From: Paenibacillus_G sp049942825
GTDB lineage: Bacteria; Bacillota; Bacilli; Paenibacillales; NBRC-103111
Assembly: GCF_049942825.1 (NCBI RefSeq)
Contig: NZ_CP187970.1
Span: forward strand, 496,001 to 560,000
Length of the DNA: 64,000 bases
Reading direction: 5' to 3'
Part shown: piece by piece, positions 15,680 to 24,489 of the stretch
Layout: every line of letters begins with the position of its first letter
Numbering within the stretch: the stretch's first letter is position 1
Notes under the pieces: generated by a model
Told to the model about the DNA's origin: nothing
The model's input: the letters and a program-made list of their open reading frames with translations, nothing else
Databases searched by the model: none
Program-made: the position numbers and the translations under genes

Positions 15680-16620
15680 GATTGATCTCCCTCCAGTACT
15701 CTCACTTCGATTGGAAGCAGGTTCGCTTCGATTTGGGCGCGGTGGGGCTCATACCACTCGGGCAGCATGACTTTCTCACCCAGGGCTTCAGGCGCTTCAT
15801 CTCTGGCGAAGCCCGGAGGATCTGTGGCGATCTCGAAGAGAATGCCGCCCCCCTCGCGGAAGTAGAGCGCGTTGAAGTATTGGCGGTCGACGACCGGTGT
15901 CGGCTGGTAGCCGTAAGCCTGCACCTCGGTACGCCAGGCTTCATGCTGTTCGAAATCCACGGCGCGCCAGGCGATATGATGCACGGTTCCCGCACCGTCG
16001 CTTCCGCGCTCCATAGCCGCCTTCGGCACATCGATCACATTGCCGATTCCGCCTTCGGAGCGGTAGCGGGTGTAGCCCGCATCCTCCGCCACTTTGACGA
16101 AGCCGAGCAGTTTCTCCAGCGCGTCCATGGTGCGGACCGGATTCGTGCTGAACAGCACCGCGCCGGCGAAGCCCTTGATGGCATGCTCCAGGGGAATGCC
16201 GCCGAACGCCCACTGGCTGTTCGCGCCTTCTTCTCTTTCGACAATCTCCAGACGAAGCCCTTCATTGTCGCTGAACTGCAGAGACGTTTCGGAGAAGCGG
16301 GTTACCTTCTCCGCCCGGATCCCGAAGCCGGCCAGACGCTCTTCCCAGAAGGCGAGAGAGCCTGTGGGCACGGCGTAGGCAGTGATGCCCACCTGACCGC
16401 CGCCGATGCGTCCCCGCCGGGAGCCAGGCCAAGGGAAGAATGTAATGATCGTGCCGGGGCTGCCGGCTTCGTTGCCGAAGTACAGGTGGTACACTTCGGG
16501 TGCATCGAAGTTGATCGTTTTTTTGACGAGACGCAGGCCGAGGATGCCGGCATAGAAATCGACGTTCTGCTGGGGATCCCGCGCAAAGGCGGTGATGTGG
16601 TGAATTCCTGCGGTTTTCAT
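15676..16620 (-). CDS. mhqO: Ring-cleaving dioxygenase (VOC superfamily), MhqO/MhqA-like
   Basis: A 314-residue protein with two glyoxalase/VOC modules. The metal site is suggested by GIHHITAF (His, ~6-9), VHHIAWRA (His, ~220) and GILFEIATDPPGF (Glu, ~265). Members are thought to open hydroquinone or catechol rings as a thiol-independent detoxification route. The open frame extends 53 codons upstream, but AAGGAGGAATTTACTT before ATG 16620 fixes the start. It is second in the doxX-mhqO-mhqD-flavin reductase operon, downstream of a MarR-type regulator and its operator. Confidence 0.92.
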   Translation of the reverse strand: MKTAGIHHITAFARDPQQNVDFYAGILGLRLVKKTINFDAPEVYHLYFGNEAGSPGTIITFFPWPGSRRGRIGGGQVGITAYAVPTGSLAFWEERLAGFGIRAEKVTRFSETSLQFSDNEGLRLEIVEREEGANSQWAFGGIPLEHAIKGFAGAVLFSTNPVRTMDALEKLLGFVKVAEDAGYTRYRSEGGIGNVIDVPKAAMERGSDGAGTVHHIAWRAVDFEQHEAWRTEVQAYGYQPTPVVDRQYFNALYFREGGGILFEIATDPPGFARDEAPEALGEKVMLPEWYEPHRAQIEANLLPIEVRVLEGDQS

Positions 16621-16741
16621 AAGTAAATTCCTCCTTGGGATTAGGTTTATACATTCAAGGCAATCGCCTGGAGTGACGCTGCTTTTCATTACCCGTCCAA
16701 TGGACGTTCCTTTGTTACTTTCCCCTATACGGCCTGTTCCA

Positions 16742-17149
16742 TTATTGGAAGAGGGCGTCGAGCGACAGAGCACCGGCACCGGTCAGAGCCACACCGATCA
16801 CTGCCGCGATCAGCACAAGCGGATATTCGTACCCGTTGGCCGTAGACCACAGGCCATTGGCTCCATGAACTTTGACGATGGCTCCAAGCATCGTGGCGGC
16901 CAGAAGAACAGCGGCGAGCGGAGTGAGCAGTCCGAGAGTGAACAGGAGGCCGCCTACGAGCTCCATCAGGCCGGCGAGCACGGCCATCATCACGCCGGGC
17001 TTGATGCCGACCGATTCCATCCATCCGCCGGTCCCTTGGGGACCATAGCCGCCGAACCATCCGAATAATTTTTGGGCACCATGCCCGATGAAGAGCACGC
17101 CGATCACCAAACGAACCAGGAACAAACCAAGAGCTGAGAGAGTTAACAT
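16742..17149 (-). CDS. mhqP: DoxX-family membrane protein, MhqP-like
   Basis: A 135-residue protein with four predicted membrane helices. The DoxX hallmark is FIGHGAQKLFGWFGG at ~21-36, followed by MMAVLAGLMELVGGLLF. DoxX proteins act in quinone/thiol redox at the membrane in some bacteria. In B. subtilis MhqP is co-induced with MhqNO. GGAGG nine bases upstream selects ATG 17149, not the in-frame ATGs at 17158 and further. It is first in the operon after mhqR, and a copy of the MhqR-like operator lies 39 bases upstream. Confidence 0.88.
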   Translation of the reverse strand: MLTLSALGLFLVRLVIGVLFIGHGAQKLFGWFGGYGPQGTGGWMESVGIKPGVMMAVLAGLMELVGGLLFTLGLLTPLAAVLLAATMLGAIVKVHGANGLWSTANGYEYPLVLIAAVIGVALTGAGALSLDALFQ

Positions 17150-17175
17150 GTTTACCATCCTCCACAATTTTATTT

Positions 17176-17202
17176 TAATTAAATATTCTTGAATTAAAGA
17201 TA
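17176..17202 (-). promoter_or_regulatory. MhqR-type operator upstream of doxX
   Basis: CTTGAATTAAAGATA (17188-17202) is identical over 15 bases to the operator ahead of mhqR and lies in an AT-rich stretch with partial dyad symmetry (AATTAAATATTCTTGAATT). It resembles the B. subtilis MhqR box TATCTCGAATTCGAGATA. Confidence 0.7.
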
Positions 17203-17232
17203 TATGATGAAGAGGCAGAAACCGTAAACCGG

Positions 17233-17682
17233 CTACCGGTCTTCGGCTCCTTTCCCGAGCTTCTTGAGCAGTTCCACGGCCTTCTCCTTCTCCTCCGCGG
17301 CAAGTCCCTGCATCAAAGCATGAATCGTATCAGCATGGCCGGGAAAAATACGGTCGAACAGCTCGTTGCCGGCGGACGTGATCTCCGCATAGACGACCCT
17401 GCGGTCCTCCTTGCAGGGAACCCGGTTCAGCAGTCCCTTCTTCTCCAGCTTGTCGATATTGTAAGTAATGGTGCCGGAGGTGATCAGGATCTTCTCCCCG
17501 ATCTGCTGCAGTGGAATTCGGCCCTTGGTGTACAGAACCTCCAGAATCGTAAACTCGGAGGGGGACAGACCATACTGCTTCATATCCTTGACGGCACGGT
17601 CCATGATGGTCTTGTAGGCTTTGGACAGCACCACGAGGAGCTTCAGGGATGCGGCATGGGAATCACTTACCGAATGGGGCAT
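17233..17682 (-). CDS. mhqR: MarR-family regulator, MhqR-like
   Basis: A 149-residue winged-helix repressor. The DNA-binding part spans ~40-110, with LSPSEFTILEVLYTKGRIPLQQIGEKILITSGTITYNIDKLEKKGLL (read in short blocks) and a wing at CKEDRRVVYAEIT. A cysteine (C in VPCKEDRR) sits in the wing region. GGAAGGAGG about 12 bases before ATG 17682 fixes the start. It heads a tandem array of quinone-detoxification genes. The identical motif at its own promoter and ahead of doxX supports autoregulation and control of the operon. Confidence 0.9.
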   Translation of the reverse strand: MPHSVSDSHAASLKLLVVLSKAYKTIMDRAVKDMKQYGLSPSEFTILEVLYTKGRIPLQQIGEKILITSGTITYNIDKLEKKGLLNRVPCKEDRRVVYAEITSAGNELFDRIFPGHADTIHALMQGLAAEEKEKAVELLKKLGKGAEDR

Positions 17683-17713
17683 GGCGGCTGACCTCCTTCC
17701 TCTGAAAATCATC

Positions 17714-17762
17714 AATTCAAGTATCTTGAATTAAAGATAAACCATTTGACGATTTATGTCAA
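17714..17762 (-). promoter_or_regulatory. mhqR promoter with overlapping operator
   Basis: TTGACA (17757-17762), a 17-base spacer and TATCTT (17734-17739) form the promoter. The -10 lies in TATCTTtaattcAAGATA-like symmetry (17722-17739). It adjoins a perfect dyad AATTCAAG-TAT-CTTGAATT (17714-17732), so a bound repressor would block RNA polymerase. Confidence 0.82.
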
Positions 17763-17896
17763 GCCCCCAAAAAAACTAAGCCGGCGTGCCTGCCATCCTG
17801 CTCCTGAAAGGAGAAACAAAAGAATGGTAAGCGGCCGGCAGCGTCTTGTTCCATGCCCTTTTTACGAACCCCCTCTGACAGGGCTTGTGCGGAGGA

Positions 17897-18847
17897 TCAG
17901 CGGCCGTACATCCGTACGATCTCCTGCGCTTTCTGCCGCAGCGTATCGGCGACGGAGGAGGGTTCGAGCACCCGTACATCCGTTCCATAGCTCATCAGCA
18001 TGCTGTAGAGCCAGGGCTCATCGGGGCGCTGGCACCGGACGAGAAGTGCGCCGTCAGGCAGCGGCTCGATCTCGGCTTCCCCAAACCCGTCCTGCACCTT
18101 GGCTTTGGCCCTGGGCGTGAACTGCAGCACCAGTGTAAGGAGGGGACGCTTAGCGCCTTCTTCGGCATTCCAGCCAAAGCGCAGCTCCTCCAATTCTCCC
18201 GCCCTTCGCTCGAACCGTTCGCTGAGCAGAGTGAGGTCGGAAATGCGGGAGAGCCGGAATACCCGAAAATCCATGCGCAGCCGGCAGAAGCCGTAGAGGT
18301 ACCAGATGTAGCCCTTGAGCACCACACCCATAGGCTCGCAGATCCTTGCGGAATCCTCGCCTTGAGAGCTTGTATACCCGAAGGAGATCAGCTGCGCCGC
18401 GCGGATCGCCTGTTTCAGCAGGTGAAGCTTGGCTTTCTCGGCCTGCCCGCCCTGCCAGGGGTTGAGATCAAGAATCATCTCGCGGCGCAGGTCGGCGGAT
18501 CCCCCGGGAGCGGTGCGTGAGACCAGGGAGCCTACCTTGTCCAGGAGGGAGCCGATATCGATGTCAGGCTCCGCCAGGGTGGTCTGTATGCCGCGGAGGG
18601 CGACGATAATGGATTGGAGTTCTTCGAGCGAGAGATACTGGCGTTCAATCCGGTAGGTCTCCATGATCTCGTACCCGCCGGCCGCACCGGCGTACGAGGC
18701 GACGGGGATGCCCGCACCGTTAATCGCCTCCAGATCGCGGTAGATCGTGCGGAGCGAGACCTCGAAGCGCTCCGACAGCTCCTTGGCGCTGACCCTCCTC
18801 CGGTTCAGGAGCAGCATCGTGATGGCGAGCAGACGATCCAGCTTCAG
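17897..18847 (-). CDS. YafY-type regulator: HTH_11 plus WYL domain, probable CTG start
   Basis: A 316-residue transcriptional regulator. The N-terminal DeoR-like helix-turn-helix spans ~1-60 (RRRVSAKELSERFEVSLRTIYRDL). A WYL domain at ~135-215 may bind an oligonucleotide or other ligand, and a WCX-type C-terminal domain follows. No ATG, GTG or TTG fits well. The frame's TTG (18883) has no ribosome binding site, whereas AAGGAGGG lies seven bases before CTG 18847. Starting there gives the usual family N-terminus xKLDRLLAITMLLLNRR. The target is unknown, and the next gene in this direction is the mhqR unit. Confidence 0.85.
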   Translation of the reverse strand: MKLDRLLAITMLLLNRRRVSAKELSERFEVSLRTIYRDLEAINGAGIPVASYAGAAGGYEIMETYRIERQYLSLEELQSIIVALRGIQTTLAEPDIDIGSLLDKVGSLVSRTAPGGSADLRREMILDLNPWQGGQAEKAKLHLLKQAIRAAQLISFGYTSSQGEDSARICEPMGVVLKGYIWYLYGFCRLRMDFRVFRLSRISDLTLLSERFERRAGELEELRFGWNAEEGAKRPLLTLVLQFTPRAKAKVQDGFGEAEIEPLPDGALLVRCQRPDEPWLYSMLMSYGTDVRVLEPSSVADTLRQKAQEIVRMYGR

Positions 18848-18971
18848 CTTGATTCCCTCCTTGAGTGGCTTCTTTCCTTCCAAGATACCAAAAAATTCCC
18901 AAACCGCCTAGCCGTTCCTTGAGAAAAGCTTCTCCGTTTTGCGGAGCCCGAGTTTCTTAAGAGGATATAAA

Positions 18972-19003
18972 AAGCCCGGATCGGCGTGCAGGCCGTCCAG
19001 GCT
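18972..19003 (-). terminator. Aminopeptidase terminator
   Basis: On the minus strand AGCCtGGAcGGC pairs with GCCgaTCCgGGCT (imperfect) and is followed by TTTTTAT, 35 bases past the aminopeptidase stop. Confidence 0.65.
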
Positions 19004-19037
19004 CCTTCGCTGAAAAATAAATAAGAGGAACTTCCTA

Positions 19038-20270
19038 TCAGAACGCCCAGCTGCCCTTGCGGAAGAGCGGAACAGCCGTGCCGTCCCCGGTGATGCCGTC
19101 GATGTTCATCTCCGCGGAGCCGATCATGAAGTCCACGTGGGTGATGCTTGTGTTGAGGCCGCGGGACTTGAGCTCGTCCTGAGAGAGGCCTTTGCCGCCT
19201 TCCAGGTTGAAGGCATAGGCGCTGCCGATCGCCAGGTGGTTCGATGCATTCTCGTCGAACAGCGTATTGTAGAAGAGCAGGCCCGATTGGGAGATCGGGG
19301 ACTCATGCGGCACCAGCGCCACTTCCCCGAGATAGCGAGCTCCTTCGTCCATATCGATCAGGGTGCGCAGCGTGTCCTCGCCCTGCTCGGCGGAGACGTC
19401 GACGATCCGGCCGTTCTCGAACGTGAGCTTGAAGTTGTCGATGAGGTTGCCCCCGTAGCTCAGCGGCTTCGTGCTCGATACCGTCCCGTTCACCCCGTCG
19501 TAACGCGGAGCGGTGAAGACTTCCTCCGTCGGCATGTTCGCCAGGAACTGGATGCCTTTCTCATTGGTGCTGTCAGCGGCTACCCATAGGTGGCCTTCCG
19601 GAAGCTCGATTGTGAGATCCGTTCCCGGAGCGGTGTACTGCAGCTTTTTGAATTTCTTTTCATTGAGGTAATCGGATTTGGCATTGAGATTGCGGATATG
19701 CTCCTCCCAAGCCGCCACAGGGTCCTCCTGGTCGACGCGGACGGTCTTGAAGATGGCTTCCCACAGCTTCGCGACCTGCTCCTCTTCGGAGAGACCCGGG
19801 AATACTTTGGCTGCCCAGGCTTTGGACGGGGCCGCGGCAACACACCAGCTGAATTTGTCGGACTGCATGTACTGCCGGAATTGGTGCATCGCTTTGCCGT
19901 ACGTCTTCTGGTGATTCATGATCCGGCTCTGCGGTACGCCCTTGAGCAGGTCCGGGTCGGAGGAGGTGATGGAGACGACCGCGGCACCGTTCTCGGCCAG
20001 CTCGAGCATCTCTCCGGCATACCATTTGGGCTCCTCGAGGAACGACTCCTCCGGTGCCAGGTCATACCGCAGACGGGTGACCGTATCGTCTGTCCAGTTG
20101 ACCTTCACGAGGTAAGCGCCTTCCTCATAGGCATGCTTGGTGATCAGACGTACGAGCTCGGCGGCATCGATCGTGCTGTTTACGACGAGCTTCTGGCTCT
20201 TCTGGATCTTCACCCCGAACTTAACGATCAGCTCGGCATAGCGGTTCAACAGCTCTTGAAAGTTGGACAT
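19038..20270 (-). CDS. M29-family metallo-aminopeptidase (AmpS-type)
   Basis: A 410-residue cytoplasmic peptidase that removes N-terminal residues from peptides. The family blocks are present, including VKVNWTDD near 60, SRIMNHQK, ELPEGHLWVAADSTNEKG (with a conserved Glu), NMPTEEVFTAP, FENGRIVDVSAEQGED, LGEVALVPHESPIS, FYNTLFDENASNHLAIGSAY and the C-terminal THVDFMIGS. The metal-binding Glu, His and Asp residues lie in these last blocks. The start has AGGAGGAATCGAGC before ATG. It is monocistronic between its own terminator and that of the NSS transporter. Confidence 0.93.
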   Translation of the reverse strand: MSNFQELLNRYAELIVKFGVKIQKSQKLVVNSTIDAAELVRLITKHAYEEGAYLVKVNWTDDTVTRLRYDLAPEESFLEEPKWYAGEMLELAENGAAVVSITSSDPDLLKGVPQSRIMNHQKTYGKAMHQFRQYMQSDKFSWCVAAAPSKAWAAKVFPGLSEEEQVAKLWEAIFKTVRVDQEDPVAAWEEHIRNLNAKSDYLNEKKFKKLQYTAPGTDLTIELPEGHLWVAADSTNEKGIQFLANMPTEEVFTAPRYDGVNGTVSSTKPLSYGGNLIDNFKLTFENGRIVDVSAEQGEDTLRTLIDMDEGARYLGEVALVPHESPISQSGLLFYNTLFDENASNHLAIGSAYAFNLEGGKGLSQDELKSRGLNTSITHVDFMIGSAEMNIDGITGDGTAVPLFRKGSWAF

Positions 20271-20381
20271 GCTCGATTCCTCCTATATGCGGTGTTGTGT
20301 AGTGAGTTATATAGGAACAGGGTGCAGACCCGGTTGTTCTCTCATTGTACAACATTCCGGCTGTGAAACGAAAAAAAAAGA

Positions 20382-20407
20382 GAAGCCCGGGGAGATCCCC
20401 AGGCTTC
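20382..20407 (-). terminator. NSS transporter terminator
   Basis: GAAGCCtGGGG/CCCCgGGCTTC with a short loop, followed on the minus strand by a long T run (plus-strand A's at 20371-20379). Confidence 0.88.
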
Positions 20408-20422
20408 CAAGCATTGAAATTC

Positions 20423-21793
20423 TTATTCGCCGATTCCGATCCACTTGAGCGCCCCTGCCGTGTAGAGCAGGATCGCCACGACGAGGACAGGAGCGACATA
20501 ACGCAGAACAATGATCCAAAGACGCAGCCATACGGGAGTCATGCCCGCTTCCTCGACAGCTCCAGACCACCGGTATCCGACGAACAGCGTTACGATGAGA
20601 CCGCCGAGCGGGAGAAGAATGTTGGAGGCCAGGAAGTCAGCCGAATCCATGATATTCTTGCCGCCGATGAGCGTGACATCGCCCAGTACACCGCCGACCG
20701 AAAGAGCGGACGGAACGCCGAGAACGAAGGTGGCGATAGCTACGATCCACGTGGCTTTGGTACGAGTCCAGCTCCATTTGTCCATCGCATAGGCGACCGG
20801 CACCTCGAGAATGGAGACGGAGGAGGTCAAAGCGGCAATCGCCAGGAGGATGAAGAACAGGCCGCCGAAGAAACCGCCGAGCGGCATGGCAGCGAAGGCG
20901 GCAGGCAGTGCCATGAAGACAAGTCCTGCGCCCTGCGACGGCTCAATGCCGAACGAGAACGAAGTAGGGAAGATAATCAGGCCTGCAACAAGGGCATAGA
21001 GCAGGTCGCCTGCGCCTACGGCCAAGGTCGCGGTACCAAGGGACTGGCGCTTGTCAATGTAGCTTCCGTAGGTAATCATGATGCCCATCCCCAGGGAAAG
21101 CGAGAAGAATGCGTGTCCGAGTGCAACGAGTGCGGATTCGGCCGTCAGCTTGGAGAAGTCCGGCTTCAAGAAGAATTCGACGCCCTGCATAGCCCCCGGA
21201 AGTGTAAGCGAGCGGACCATAAGAATGATGAGCAGGATCAGCAATCCGGGAATCAGAATTTTGTTGAACTTCTCAATCCCGCCCGAGATGCCGCGGGCAA
21301 CGATCCAGATGTTAAGCAGGACGACGACGGTCTGCCAGAAGACAGGCCAGAAGCCGCCGGCAAAATCGAGAAACTGCTTGGTGTAATCCGTGCTGGAGAA
21401 CAGCGAGCCGCTGAATGACATGGCGGCGTAGTGCAGCGTCCATCCGGCTACAACGGAGTAGAACGTCATGATGAGGAACGCGGCGATGACCGAGAGGAAG
21501 CCGAGTGCACCCCATCGTTTGGAGCCCGAAAGCTTGACGAAAGAGCTGTATGCATTACCGCGTCCGCCGCGGCCAATGGAGAGTTCGGCCAGCAGTACCG
21601 GGAGACCTACTACCAGAAGGCAGATCGTGAAGAGCAGGAAAAAAGCCGCTCCGCCGTATTTTCCCGTAATATAAGGAAACTTCCACATGTTTCCAAGCCC
21701 TACCGCGCTGCCGATCGCTGTAAGGATAAAGCCTGATCTGCTGAACTGTTCCGAAGTAGAACGCTTGTTTGGATCCGAATTCGTTTGAGCCAT
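20423..21793 (-). CDS. Neurotransmitter:sodium symporter (NSS/SNF) family transporter
   Basis: A 456-residue protein with about 12 membrane helices. The unwound TM1 signature AIGSAVGLGNMWKFPY is near residue 28, followed by GGAAFFLLF and GLPVLLAELSIGR. GMGIMITYGSYID fits TM6/7. Such bacterial transporters import amino acids or similar solutes with sodium. ATG 21793 is preferred over the TTG three codons earlier because the GGGGA element is too close to the TTG. The substrate cannot be read from sequence. Confidence 0.92.
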   Translation of the reverse strand: MAQTNSDPNKRSTSEQFSRSGFILTAIGSAVGLGNMWKFPYITGKYGGAAFFLLFTICLLVVGLPVLLAELSIGRGGRGNAYSSFVKLSGSKRWGALGFLSVIAAFLIMTFYSVVAGWTLHYAAMSFSGSLFSSTDYTKQFLDFAGGFWPVFWQTVVVLLNIWIVARGISGGIEKFNKILIPGLLILLIILMVRSLTLPGAMQGVEFFLKPDFSKLTAESALVALGHAFFSLSLGMGIMITYGSYIDKRQSLGTATLAVGAGDLLYALVAGLIIFPTSFSFGIEPSQGAGLVFMALPAAFAAMPLGGFFGGLFFILLAIAALTSSVSILEVPVAYAMDKWSWTRTKATWIVAIATFVLGVPSALSVGGVLGDVTLIGGKNIMDSADFLASNILLPLGGLIVTLFVGYRWSGAVEEAGMTPVWLRLWIIVLRYVAPVLVVAILLYTAGALKWIGIGE

Positions 21794-22112
21794 TAGGTTC
21801 AAAGTCCCCGCTTTCTGTCAATATCATACAAAGATAATATGTGTATGTTATATGAAAACCCTTCATTTTGTCCATGTATTTAATTGGAAATGGGTGGCGA
21901 AAACCAGCGAATATTATTATCCGATGACAAATTAAATGCTGTGAAAGTGACATGTCCGGATAGGAATGGATCATCCTCCATTTTTCCTACGATGTCTCCT
22001 GCTATTTCCTGCCGAAGCAAGGGCTTCAAAAGAAGGAATGTTAGGCCGTTATAGAGAACAGATACAATAAAAACTACGAATCGCTTCGCGAGGGCTGGCT
22101 CGGAGGGACAGC
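21794..22112. other. Divergent intergenic region, no gene seen
   Basis: AT-rich spacer between the NSS transporter (-) and the GGDEF/EAL gene (+). On the minus strand TGGACA (21869-21874), 16 bases and TATAAC (21847-21852) could serve the transporter. On the plus strand TACAAT near 22062 is a possible -10 for the next gene. No coding or structured element is evident. Confidence 0.5.
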
Positions 22113-24251
22113 ATGGGACACGAAACAGGGCAGGAACCGTGGGAGATCGAACGCAGCAGACTGCTGCAGCGCGTCCGCGAGCTGGAGCAGCGGGAGCGGG
22201 ACCTGCATTACAAGCTGAAGACGCAGGAGAACTTGAACAGCAAGATTCTCGACGCTCTTCCGATGGACATCTTCATGGAGGATGCGGAGGGACGGACGAT
22301 TTATGCCAATAAAGCTACATACGAGCGCAATGGACTGACGGAGGAGGAGCTTCTCGGCCGCACGCTGTATGACTTCTTCCCTTACGAAGTGGCGGACCGC
22401 TTCCGCAGGGAGAACCTGGAGGTCTGGCGGACCGGCAGGCTGATGACGAGCGAAGGCACGTTACTGGTGGGGGGGGAAGAGATCTACTTGTATACGGGCA
22501 AGACGCTGATCTGCCCGGATGAGCAGACGGGCGAGAAGCTGCTGCTGGGCTTTGCCCTTGATATCACGAACCGGGTGCTGGCGGAGAAGTCGCTCAGGGA
22601 GAGCGAGGAACGCTTCCGCAAGCTGGTGGATCAGGCGGCCGACAGCTTCTTCCTTACCGACGGCAGCGGGCGGCTCCTGGATGTGAACCGGCAGGCCTGC
22701 TTGTCGCTCGGGTACACGGAAGAGAAGCTGCTTTCGATGCAGGCGTGCCAGATCTCCTCGTTTCCGGAGGCAGAGCTGCAGTTATTGCATGAGCGGGTCG
22801 TGAAGGAGGGGATGATTCACTTCGAGGACGAGTTCCGGCGCAAGGACGGCACCCGGCTTCCGGTGGATATCCGGCTCGGGCTTGTCCAAGTCGGGGATAA
22901 ACAGATGGTATTGGCGCTGTGCCGGGATATGACCGAGCGCAGACGCGCGGCTGAGAAAATGGAGCATATGGCTTACCATGATGCCCTGACGGGGCTGCCG
23001 AACCGTTGGTATGTCCACAAACGGGTCAGGGAATGCATCGCAGAAACGATGGGGAAGCCGGGGCCGCTTGCGGTCATCATGTTCGACCTTGATCATTTCA
23101 AGGTGATCAACGACTCGCTTGGACATGAAGCCGGAGACCGGCTCCTGCAGCAGGTGGCGGGACGCCTCCGGCGGGGACTGGCTGCCGCCGACACGATTGC
23201 GCGGCTAGGCGGGGATGAATTTCTGCTGCTTGTACCGGGGGTGCGCACGGAGGACGAAGCTCTGGAAGCGGGACGGGCTGTAACGGAACTGCTCAAGGAG
23301 CCCTTCGAGCTGGGCGGGCAGAAGATCAGCATCACGGCCAGCGTAGGCATCTCGCTGTATCCCCGGGACGGGGGCACGATGAATTCGCTGGTCCGGAGCG
23401 CCGATATCGCCATGTACCGGTCCAAGGAGCTGGGCCGCAATGCCTGCCGGCTGTTCACGCCGTCGATGAAGGATGAGGCCAAGGAGCGCCTCCGGATGGA
23501 GGTGCTGCTGCGGGAGGCGATCATGGAGAAGCAGTTCGTGCTGCATTATCAGCCGAAGCTCGATCTCCGCAGCGGCCGGGTGTACGGGGTCGAAGCGCTG
23601 GTGCGCTGGAACAGCCCCGAGCAGGGGCTCGTGTATCCGGGCGCTTTCATCGGCATCGCGGAGGAGACCGGTCTTATCGTGCCGATGGGCGAGTGGATCG
23701 TCCGGGAGGCATGCCGCCAGTGCAGGGAGTGGCTGGATGCGGGTCTTGGGCCTCTCGCCGTCAGCGTGAACCTGTCTCCCCGCCAATTCTCCAAGGCGGA
23801 TCTCGGGAAGGTGATCGCCGAGATTCTCGGCGAGACCGGGCTGCCGCCGAATCTGCTCGAGCTGGAGCTGACGGAGAGCACGGTGATGGGGAATCCGGAG
23901 GAGGCGGCCCGGATGCTGCACAGCCTGAAGGAGCTCGGCGTGTGCATCTCCATAGATGACTTCGGAACGGGCTTCTCCTCCCTGAGCTACCTCACCCGCT
24001 TCCCGATCGATACGCTGAAGATCGACAAGTCGTTCATCACCCGGCTTGAGGAGGAGCAGGCGAACGGCGCCATCGCCGCCGGCATCGTATCCCTAGCCCA
24101 CAGCCTCCACCTTAGAGTAGTGGCCGAAGGGGTGGAGACGCAGCGGCAGCTGGAGTTTCTGGCGGCGAAGGGCTGCGACGCGGTCCAGGGCTTCCTTATC
24201 AGCCGGGGGCTGGAGCCCGGTGCGCTGGCGGCCTTCCTGCAGCAGCGATAA
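22113..24251 (+). CDS. PAS-PAS-GGDEF-EAL cyclic-di-GMP protein
   Basis: A 712-residue cytoplasmic signalling protein. A short coiled coil (~1-35) precedes two PAS domains (~40-155 and ~165-285). The GGDEF domain has an intact RLGGDEFLLL near residue 366, and the EAL domain has an intact VEALVRW near residue 493 plus DDFGTGFSSLSYL and LKIDKSFI. Both diguanylate cyclase and c-di-GMP phosphodiesterase activity are therefore possible. The usual RxxD inhibitory site five residues before GGDEF reads AAAD, so product inhibition at this site is probably lost. No membrane segment is present. The start has GGAGGG at good spacing. Confidence 0.94.
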   Translation: MGHETGQEPWEIERSRLLQRVRELEQRERDLHYKLKTQENLNSKILDALPMDIFMEDAEGRTIYANKATYERNGLTEEELLGRTLYDFFPYEVADRFRRENLEVWRTGRLMTSEGTLLVGGEEIYLYTGKTLICPDEQTGEKLLLGFALDITNRVLAEKSLRESEERFRKLVDQAADSFFLTDGSGRLLDVNRQACLSLGYTEEKLLSMQACQISSFPEAELQLLHERVVKEGMIHFEDEFRRKDGTRLPVDIRLGLVQVGDKQMVLALCRDMTERRRAAEKMEHMAYHDALTGLPNRWYVHKRVRECIAETMGKPGPLAVIMFDLDHFKVINDSLGHEAGDRLLQQVAGRLRRGLAAADTIARLGGDEFLLLVPGVRTEDEALEAGRAVTELLKEPFELGGQKISITASVGISLYPRDGGTMNSLVRSADIAMYRSKELGRNACRLFTPSMKDEAKERLRMEVLLREAIMEKQFVLHYQPKLDLRSGRVYGVEALVRWNSPEQGLVYPGAFIGIAEETGLIVPMGEWIVREACRQCREWLDAGLGPLAVSVNLSPRQFSKADLGKVIAEILGETGLPPNLLELELTESTVMGNPEEAARMLHSLKELGVCISIDDFGTGFSSLSYLTRFPIDTLKIDKSFITRLEEEQANGAIAAGIVSLAHSLHLRVVAEGVETQRQLEFLAAKGCDAVQGFLISRGLEPGALAAFLQQR

Positions 24252-24311
24252 ACCTCTTGCATTTCCATGATTTTCCGGATATGCTGTTTTGGAACAAACT
24301 TCATACTGTGA

Positions 24312-24404
24312 TGCACGGGAGCTTGGGAGACCGCCAGGCTGAGAGGAAGGCCGCTGCCTTCGACCGTTAGACCTGAACTGGATAATGCCAGCGGAGGAAC
24401 GAGA
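24312..24404 (+). promoter_or_regulatory. TPP riboswitch (THI-box) controlling thiC
   Basis: The conserved elements appear in order: CCAGGCTGAGAGGAAGGC, a P3 stem GAAGGC-CGCT-GCCTTC, GACCGTTAGACCTGAACTG and CTGGATAATGCCAGCGGAGG. It lies 200 bases upstream of thiC with an intrinsic terminator between, so thiamine pyrophosphate should turn thiC off by termination. Confidence 0.95.
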
Positions 24405-24421
24405 ACCCACACCATCAGCGC

Positions 24422-24466
24422 GCAGCGGGAGCGGCCTGTTGTCTATTTAGGCAGCGGGAGCGGCCT
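24422..24466 (+). repeat. Direct repeat in the thiC expression platform
   Basis: GCAGCGGGAGCGGCCT occurs at 24422-24437 and again at 24451-24466. Its AGCGGCC is complementary to GGCCGCT at the P3 tip of the riboswitch (24349-24355), so a role in switching is possible but inferred. Confidence 0.6.
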
Positions 24467-24489
24467 TCCCGTGCTGCGCATTACACCCG

